DNA of 10,381 nucleotides. It comes from Bacteroidales bacterium. Its GTDB lineage: Bacteria > Bacteroidota > Bacteroidia > Bacteroidales > NBLH01. Positions 5,089 through 10,381 of this stretch are shown here, piece after piece; the stretch's first letter is position 1, and each line of letters opens with the position of its first letter. Position numbers and translations under genes: made by a program. The notes beneath the pieces are model-generated. The model was given only the letters and a program-made list of their open reading frames with translations. It ran no database searches and was not told where the DNA came from. Location of the stretch: contig JALWNR010000437.1 in the NCBI GenBank assembly GCA_027083715.1, forward strand, positions 1 through 10,381, given 5' to 3'.

Positions 5089-7863
5089 TCAATGTGCTTC
5101 CAGCCAGTTTTTACCGTAAGCGGAATCGGCAATTAAGGGTACACTTAACTTAACCGCATTTTCCATCTCGTAATGAACCATTGTTTTTAATTGTTCCAGT
5201 TCGTTTTCAGGTACTTCAAATACCAATTCATCGTGTACCTGCAAAACCATTTTTGTTTTTAAATTATTTTTATGTAACTGTCTGAAAATATTAATCATAG
5301 CCAACTTAATAATATCGGCAGCCGTACCCTGAATAGGTGCATTAATAGCATTTCGTTCGGCAACGGAGCGCACTACCGAATTGCGCGAATCTATATCTTT
5401 CAAATAGCGCCTACGACCAAACAAAGTCTCTACAAAATGGTATTCGCGTGCTTTTGCCACCTGTTTGCTCATGTATTCTTTTACTTTCGGATAGCTTTTA
5501 AAGTAGTTATCAATCAACGCCTTAGCTTCGCTACGTTTAATACCCAGATTCTGTGCCAGACCAAATGAAGAAATCCCGTAAATAATTCCGAAATTTGCCG
5601 ATTTTGCTTTGCTGCGCATTTCGCGTGTAACCTCATTAGCCGGAACATTAAATATTTTTGCTGCAGTTGCCGTATGAATATCCGCATTATCTTTAAAAGC
5701 CGCTATCATCTGTTCATCTTCGCTCATGTGCGCCATAATCCGCAATTCAATCTGCGAATAATCCGCCGAAAAAATATAAGTATCGGGCACTGAAGGAACA
5801 AAAGCCTTACGAATTTCGCGCCCTTCTTCCGTACGGATAGGAATATTTTGCAAATTGGGGTTCGAGGAGCTTAAACGTCCGGTAGCCACCGCTGCCTGAT
5901 TGAACGAGGTATGCAATTTCCCGCTTTTCGGATTTACCAATTTGGGCAAAGCAGCCACATAAGTATTCAGTAATTTTTGTAAACCCCGGTAATCAAGTAT
6001 TTTCTCAATAATTTCATGCTTATCCTTTAATTTTACCAGTTCCTGCTCGCCGGTGGCATATTGGCCGGTTTTGGTTTTCTTAGGTTGCGAAATAATTTTC
6101 ATACGATCAAAAAGCACCTCGCCCAACTGTTTGGGCGATGCAATATTAAACTCCATACCCGCCATTTTAAAAATATCCTGCTCAATGGCAATAATTTTTT
6201 CGCGTAATTTACCGGCATATTGGTTCAAAAAGTCCGAATCAATTTTTACACCCGAAAATTCCATATCGGCAAGTACCGGAACCAATGGCATTTCAATTTC
6301 ATAAGCCAGTTTATTCATTCCGGATTTTTCCAGCTCTTTTTCCAGAATTTTTTTCAGCTGAAAAGTCAAATCAGCATCCTCCCCTGCATATTCTTTTACC
6401 TTTTCGGCTGCTATTTGTCGCATATTAAGTTGCGATTTTCCTTTTGCACCAATCAGTTCCTCAATTTTTACCGTTTTGTAGTTCAAATAAGTTTCTGCCA
6501 GATAATTAAAATTGTGTGGCTGCTCAGGCTGCAAAAGATAATGCGCAAGCATCGTATCAAACAATTTACCCTTTACGGCTATGCCGTAATTTTTCAGCAT
6601 GGAGATATCATATTTTATATTTTGCCCGATTTTTTCAATCTGCTCATCTTCTAAAACGGCTCGAAATTCTTCTAAAACGGCTTTGCTCTGCTCAAAATCT
6701 TTTGGCAGATTTACATAGTAGGCTTCGTGTTCCTTAAAAGAAAAAGCCACACCAATAATTTCACTGGAAATGAGTTCCAAGCCGGTAGTTTCCGTATCAA
6801 AACAAAACTCTTTTTGGGCTGCAAGCTGTTTAATTAGTGCTGCCCTACCCTCTTTGTTTTCAACTAATGTGTACTCATGTTCTACAGTGGCAATATCGGC
6901 ATAATTATCTGTTACAGTTTCTGTTACATTAGATTCAGTAGTCTCAAAGAGTGAACCCTGTACCGGCTGTGCATTTTCAGCTTTACTGTTTACCACCCTG
7001 GCACCCATAGTGCGAAATTCCAATTCTTCAAAGACCTTTTGTAGTTTTTCCCTGTCTTTTTCTTTGCGGGCAAAAAGTGCTTCATCAAATTCTACAGGAA
7101 CATCCAAGGCAATGGTTACCAATTCTTTTGATAACTTTATCTGTTCCTTTCCTGCTTCCAGATTTTCACGCATTTTGCCTTTTATCTTATCCAGGTTTTC
7201 GTAAATTTTTTCTACACTGCCGTATTCGGCAATTAGTTTTGAAGCCTTTTTTTCACCAACTCCATCAATGCCGGGCACATTATCCGAAACATCGCCCCAA
7301 AGTGCCAATATATCAATTACCTGCTCAGGATGTTGAATCCCGTATTTTTGTCTGATTTCCCAAACACCGAGTATTTCAGCCGGCTTTCCTTTACGCGCGG
7401 GTTTATAAATTTTTATATTTTCTTCTACTAATTGCCCAAAATCTTTATCAGGGGTCATCATATACACCTTAAAACCCTCTTTAGCGGCTTGCTTGGCAAG
7501 TGTACCAATTGTATCGTCAGCTTCATAATCAGGAACTTCCAATATCGGGATGTTAAAACCTTCGAGTATTTCTTTGATATACGGAACCGATTTTATAATA
7601 TCTTCGGGTGTGGGTTTGCGTTGTGCTTTATATTCGGGATACAATCTCTTTCTGAAACTACCGTCCTTGTGATCAAATACTACGGCAACGTGGGTGGGTT
7701 TTTCTTTTCGCAGGATTTCTTCAAGTGCATTAGTAAAACCAAAAACAGCCGAAGTGTTTACTCCTTTTGAGTTAATACGCGGATTATTTATAAAAGCATA
7801 ATATGCTCTGAATATCAATGCATAAGCATCTATTAATAAAAGTTTTTTTTCTGAATTTTCCAT
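5089..7863 (-). CDS. polA: DNA polymerase I (5' nuclease, 3'-5' exonuclease, polymerase)
   Basis: The 924-residue protein, close to E. coli Pol I in length, has all three domains. Residues 1-290 are the 5' flap nuclease: D12, the YEADD cluster ending at D116/D117, D139 and D141 in TPDKD, D191 and D194 in WGDVSDNVPG, followed by the helix-hairpin-helix GIDGVGEKKA. Residues about 335-515 are a DEDDy proofreading domain that looks active: D356 and E358 in FDTET, D419 in KYDIS, Y492 and D496 in YAGED. Residues about 540-924 are the polymerase: motif A DYSQIELR (D701), motif B with R750, K754, F758 and Y762, and motif C QVHDEL (D878). F758 is the residue that excludes dideoxynucleotides in E. coli-type enzymes. 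It acts in Okazaki fragment processing and repair synthesis. The linker at about 290-335 contains QGSLF (302-306), a possible clamp-binding motif. The gene is transcribed toward the shared terminator. A kinase gene lies 95 nt upstream on the same strand, but a separate promoter is likely. Confidence 0.98.
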   Translation of the reverse strand: MENSEKKLLLIDAYALIFRAYYAFINNPRINSKGVNTSAVFGFTNALEEILRKEKPTHVAVVFDHKDGSFRKRLYPEYKAQRKPTPEDIIKSVPYIKEILEGFNIPILEVPDYEADDTIGTLAKQAAKEGFKVYMMTPDKDFGQLVEENIKIYKPARKGKPAEILGVWEIRQKYGIQHPEQVIDILALWGDVSDNVPGIDGVGEKKASKLIAEYGSVEKIYENLDKIKGKMRENLEAGKEQIKLSKELVTIALDVPVEFDEALFARKEKDREKLQKVFEELEFRTMGARVVNSKAENAQPVQGSLFETTESNVTETVTDNYADIATVEHEYTLVENKEGRAALIKQLAAQKEFCFDTETTGLELISSEIIGVAFSFKEHEAYYVNLPKDFEQSKAVLEEFRAVLEDEQIEKIGQNIKYDISMLKNYGIAVKGKLFDTMLAHYLLQPEQPHNFNYLAETYLNYKTVKIEELIGAKGKSQLNMRQIAAEKVKEYAGEDADLTFQLKKILEKELEKSGMNKLAYEIEMPLVPVLADMEFSGVKIDSDFLNQYAGKLREKIIAIEQDIFKMAGMEFNIASPKQLGEVLFDRMKIISQPKKTKTGQYATGEQELVKLKDKHEIIEKILDYRGLQKLLNTYVAALPKLVNPKSGKLHTSFNQAAVATGRLSSSNPNLQNIPIRTEEGREIRKAFVPSVPDTYIFSADYSQIELRIMAHMSEDEQMIAAFKDNADIHTATAAKIFNVPANEVTREMRSKAKSANFGIIYGISSFGLAQNLGIKRSEAKALIDNYFKSYPKVKEYMSKQVAKAREYHFVETLFGRRRYLKDIDSRNSVVRSVAERNAINAPIQGTAADIIKLAMINIFRQLHKNNLKTKMVLQVHDELVFEVPENELEQLKTMVHYEMENAVKLSVPLIADSAYGKNWLEAH

Positions 7864-7899
7864 TCTTTAAATATATATCTTACAATTTGCTTTATACTG

Positions 7900-7907
7900 C
7901 GAAGATA
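7900..7907 (-). promoter_or_regulatory. Candidate -7 promoter element of polA
   Basis: On the minus strand this reads TATCTTCG, seven of eight bases of TAnnTTTG, with the common Bacteroidota context ...GTATCTTCGCA. It would start transcription about 30 nt before the polA ATG. The expected TTTG box 19-21 bases upstream is not present; TTTC at 23 bases is the nearest, so support is partial. Confidence 0.35.
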
Positions 7908-7958
7908 CAACTTTTGAAGGATTATTTTGGGAAAGTAAATACAAAATCTCAAAACAAA

Positions 7959-10298
7959 TTATTCTAATATCAGATATTTTTCCATAATTCTGTTTATGCT
8001 TTCTTGTGCTATGGGTTTTGAAATAAAATCATCGCAACCTACAATTGATGCCTGTTTTTTTTCTTCAGCTCCTGTGTATGCCGTTTGTGCAATTATCTTA
8101 ATATCCGAACGAAATTTTTTTATACGTTTTGTTGCCTCTAAACCATCCATAACCGGCATTTTGATATCCATTAATATGAGATCTATATTTTGATTATTTT
8201 CACATATTTTAATAGCCTCTCTCCCATTCTTAGCATGTAAAACACTCATATTCAACCCATAATTTCTTAATATGGCATCTAAATATAATAAGTTTACTTC
8301 TTCATCTTCAACGATTAATACTGTGTAATTTTTAACTTTACCTGCAAACTTGTTTTTATAAACAGACGAAAAAACAACCTTCTTATTAATATTAACCGTA
8401 ACATATGGTATATGGACAAAAAAAGTTGAACCCTTTCCTTTTTCTGATGTAAGATTAATTTTCCCGCCTAATAGCTCAACATTTTCTTTTGCAATGGATA
8501 AGCCTAGACCTAAACCTCCAAAATTTCGCGAAATTCCCTTTTCTTCCTGAGTAAAACGTTCAAATATTTTTTGTTGATTTGCCGGTTTTATCCCAATTCC
8601 GGTATCTTTAACATAAATTATTAATTCTTTATTTTTTATTTGGCATCCAAATTCAATAAAACCCTTATTTGTAAATTTTAGAGCATTTTCAAGCAAATTA
8701 TTAATAATTTTACTCAGCTTCACTTTATCGGTTAAAATAGTACTTTCACTATCAGAAATTGTTTTAACAAAATGCAATGAAACTCCTTTTTTTTGTGCAT
8801 TTAAATTAAAAACAGCCAAATGTTCGGCTAATAAATTATTAATACAAACTGCCTGCTCAATAATTTCAACTTGTTTTGAACCTAATTTAGCTATTTCCAA
8901 AATATCATCAATAACCCGCAAAAGCTGGTTGCCGCTGCTCTGTATAATACTAATATAAAACTTACGCTTTTCATCATCAATTTCTACATTATCCAGCAAA
9001 TTTGAAAACCCAAGAATTGCATTCATCGGAGTTCTAATTTCATGCGACATATTATTAATAAACTCCGTTTTTAACCGATTACTTTCTTCTGCTTTTTCCT
9101 TAGCAATAACTAATTCTTCATTGGCTGTTTTGTATTCTTCGTTTAAAGCGGCATATTCTTCGTTTTGTTCCTTCATAAATTGCTCTGCCTTTTTACGATA
9201 CGAAATATCTTCTTTTATTGCTAAAAAATTTATGGTTTTGCCATCTACATCACAAATACCGGTTATAGTTACTTGCTCCCAATATTCAGCACCCGCTTTA
9301 GTTTTACTTAACAGTTCACCATTCCATGCCACACCCGTTCTGGTAACATCCAGTAATTTATTATAAAAATCTTTTTGTTTACTTTCTGATACTAATTCAG
9401 TTAAATTTTTTTGAAGTATTTCTTCTTCGGTAAAACCTGTGAGTTGTGTAAATTTACGATTTATATATTCTACATAACCTTTTAAATCAGTGATCATCAT
9501 TGCAGTAGTACTTTGTTCAACAGCCGATGATAACATATTTATTTTTTTCTCTGCAATTTTTTGTTCTGTAACATCCCGAATAACACCAAATACCGTGTTT
9601 TTTTCTTTAATATATTCTGCAATTGAATGAATTGTTCTAATTGCACCATCACTTTTTCTCCTTATTTTAAATTCAATATCATATGGTTTTTGATAAAGAA
9701 TTAAATCTTCCAAAGATTTATCCAAAAATTTACGATACTCAACAAGCGGTATTGCTTGAGCCTCAGGAATGGTAAGATTTTCATCTTGCAAACCCAAACC
9801 GTATATTTTCCGGGCACCTTCCGATGCTTGTACTGTTAGCTTGTTCAAATCAAATTCCCAATGTCCTATTCGCGATATCCTTTCTGCCTTAATAAGACTA
9901 AAACGGGCTTTCTTGTTCTCAAGTTCTTGCTTTTTTAAATCGGTAATATCATGTATAATTGAGAACAAAACTTTTTTATTATTAAAGTCTATTAAATTTG
10001 TATAAATTTCAACGTCTCTTTTCTCACCAGATGATAACTTTTGTTCAAACCTAAAATAGTTTTTATCTCCATGCTTTGCTTTTTCCAATTCAATTTTTAA
10101 TTCCTCGTCCGAAATTAAATGAATCTGAGCAATAAACATTCCTGTAAGTTCCGTTCGGGAGTAACCGTAAAAATTACATGCAGACTTATTAACTTCAATT
10201 ATTTTACCACTATCAACATCAATAAGCATCATTATAGAAACATTATCAGTAAATAAGGATTTAAAAAGGGCTGTGCTATTTGAATAAGAGTCATTCAT
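7959..10298 (-). CDS. Soluble hybrid sensor histidine kinase, PAS-PAS-PAS-HisKA-HATPase-REC
   Basis: The 779-residue protein has no signal peptide or membrane segment, so it should sense a cytosolic cue. Three PAS domains lie at about 10-120, 135-247 (with the GHWEFDL opening seen in PAS_3-type folds) and 252-368, each ending in a PAC-like DITD/DVTE/DISY segment. A signalling coiled coil (about 368-412) leads to the H box FINNMSHEIRTPMN, with phospho-acceptor H419. The ATPase domain has N538 in the N box (NNLLENALKF), D565 in DTGIGI, FERF (579-582) and a GGLGLGL G2 box (594-600). The C-terminal receiver (about 658-775) has E664/D665, phospho-acceptor D711 in LMDIKMP, T739 and K761. All residues for autophosphorylation and internal His-to-Asp transfer are therefore present. 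There is no output domain, so it needs an HPt protein and a partner regulator, neither of which is in the window. The ligand of the PAS domains is unknown. The gene is clearly more A/T-rich than polA. The ATG at 10298 follows an A/T-rich leader without a convincing promoter. Confidence 0.94.
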   Translation of the reverse strand: MNDSYSNSTALFKSLFTDNVSIMMLIDVDSGKIIEVNKSACNFYGYSRTELTGMFIAQIHLISDEELKIELEKAKHGDKNYFRFEQKLSSGEKRDVEIYTNLIDFNNKKVLFSIIHDITDLKKQELENKKARFSLIKAERISRIGHWEFDLNKLTVQASEGARKIYGLGLQDENLTIPEAQAIPLVEYRKFLDKSLEDLILYQKPYDIEFKIRRKSDGAIRTIHSIAEYIKEKNTVFGVIRDVTEQKIAEKKINMLSSAVEQSTTAMMITDLKGYVEYINRKFTQLTGFTEEEILQKNLTELVSESKQKDFYNKLLDVTRTGVAWNGELLSKTKAGAEYWEQVTITGICDVDGKTINFLAIKEDISYRKKAEQFMKEQNEEYAALNEEYKTANEELVIAKEKAEESNRLKTEFINNMSHEIRTPMNAILGFSNLLDNVEIDDEKRKFYISIIQSSGNQLLRVIDDILEIAKLGSKQVEIIEQAVCINNLLAEHLAVFNLNAQKKGVSLHFVKTISDSESTILTDKVKLSKIINNLLENALKFTNKGFIEFGCQIKNKELIIYVKDTGIGIKPANQQKIFERFTQEEKGISRNFGGLGLGLSIAKENVELLGGKINLTSEKGKGSTFFVHIPYVTVNINKKVVFSSVYKNKFAGKVKNYTVLIVEDEEVNLLYLDAILRNYGLNMSVLHAKNGREAIKICENNQNIDLILMDIKMPVMDGLEATKRIKKFRSDIKIIAQTAYTGAEEKKQASIVGCDDFISKPIAQESINRIMEKYLILE
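9112..9165 (-). repeat. In-frame 21-bp tandem repeat encoding a heptad coiled coil
   Basis: TATTCTTCGTTT occurs at 9133-9144 and again at 9154-9165, exactly 21 bases apart, with a 9/12 degenerate copy at 9112-9123. In the kinase these encode NEEYAAL-NEEYKTA-NEEL (residues 379-396), a near-perfect seven-residue repeat in the helix joining PAS3 to the HisKA domain. One turn of the repeat equals one heptad, so slippage would lengthen or shorten the linker without breaking helix phase. Confidence 0.7.
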
Positions 10299-10381
10299 GC
10301 TTAAATATTATATTTTTAAAAGCAAATACTGTTACAAACTCTTTAAGCACATCGTTTTGAAGATGAGACCTATGAGTTAAG

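Noticed and set aside
6220..6654. 144-codon + strand frame antisense to polA
   Set aside because: It overlaps the proofreading and thumb region of an intact polA. The translation is low-complexity Phe/Gln/Leu-rich, consistent with an antisense shadow.
7432..7770. 112-codon + strand frame antisense to polA
   Set aside because: It lies wholly within the conserved 5' nuclease domain of polA. Its translation is rich in Phe, Ile and Cys, as expected from an antisense reading, and it has no recognisable motif.
10299..10381. Possible kinase promoter: minus-strand TTTG at 10335-10338 with TATAATAT at 10305-10312
   Set aside because: The spacing is 22 bases and the downstream box matches TAnnTTTG poorly, so I could not support a call.
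1..10381. CRISPR array, tRNA, rRNA, insertion sequence or prophage genes
   Set aside because: I saw no regularly spaced direct repeats, no cloverleaf or rRNA signature, and no transposase, integrase or phage structural motif anywhere in the window.

Overview
The window looks like ordinary chromosomal DNA from a member of the Bacteroidota. The evidence is its AT-rich composition, A-rich leaders without clear Shine-Dalgarno sites, candidate promoters of the TTTG / TAnnTTTG type, a signal peptide ending in ...FA|Q, and a Bacteroidota-style soluble PAS hybrid histidine kinase. I cannot place it below phylum level from sequence alone. Nothing here identifies a phage, plasmid, CRISPR array, IS element, tRNA or rRNA.

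Layout, left to right. Positions 1-408 hold no gene I can defend. An open frame runs in from the left edge and stops at 187-189, among several small palindromes. It is followed by an AT-rich leader with a 10-bp dyad and a larger enclosing inverted repeat. Positions 409-2000 (+) hold a likely two-gene operon: a class I SAM-dependent methyltransferase and, 17 nt downstream, an aldo/keto reductase with an intact D-Y-K-H tetrad. Positions 2001-2206 hold a nested stem-loop and a candidate promoter. Positions 2207-5020 (+) encode a secreted, two-domain M16 (PqqL-type) zinc protease. A 16-bp bidirectional terminator (5033-5077) separates it from the convergent gene polA (7863-5089, -), which encodes a full three-domain DNA polymerase I with all catalytic motifs present. 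Upstream of polA on the same strand, after a 95-nt gap, lies a 779-residue PAS-PAS-PAS-HisKA-HATPase-REC hybrid kinase (10298-7959, -). Its promoter region runs to the right edge.

Functionally these are mostly independent units: a small metabolic or detoxification pair of unknown substrate, an envelope protease, a housekeeping replication/repair enzyme, and an orphan cytosolic signalling kinase. No shared pathway is visible. I did not find convincing evidence for a new multi-gene system. The items most worth a second look are the structured leader of the methyltransferase operon with its 28-codon upstream frame, a possible sliding-clamp-binding motif in the PolA interdomain linker, and the in-phase 21-bp repeat encoding a perfect heptad in the kinase signalling helix.
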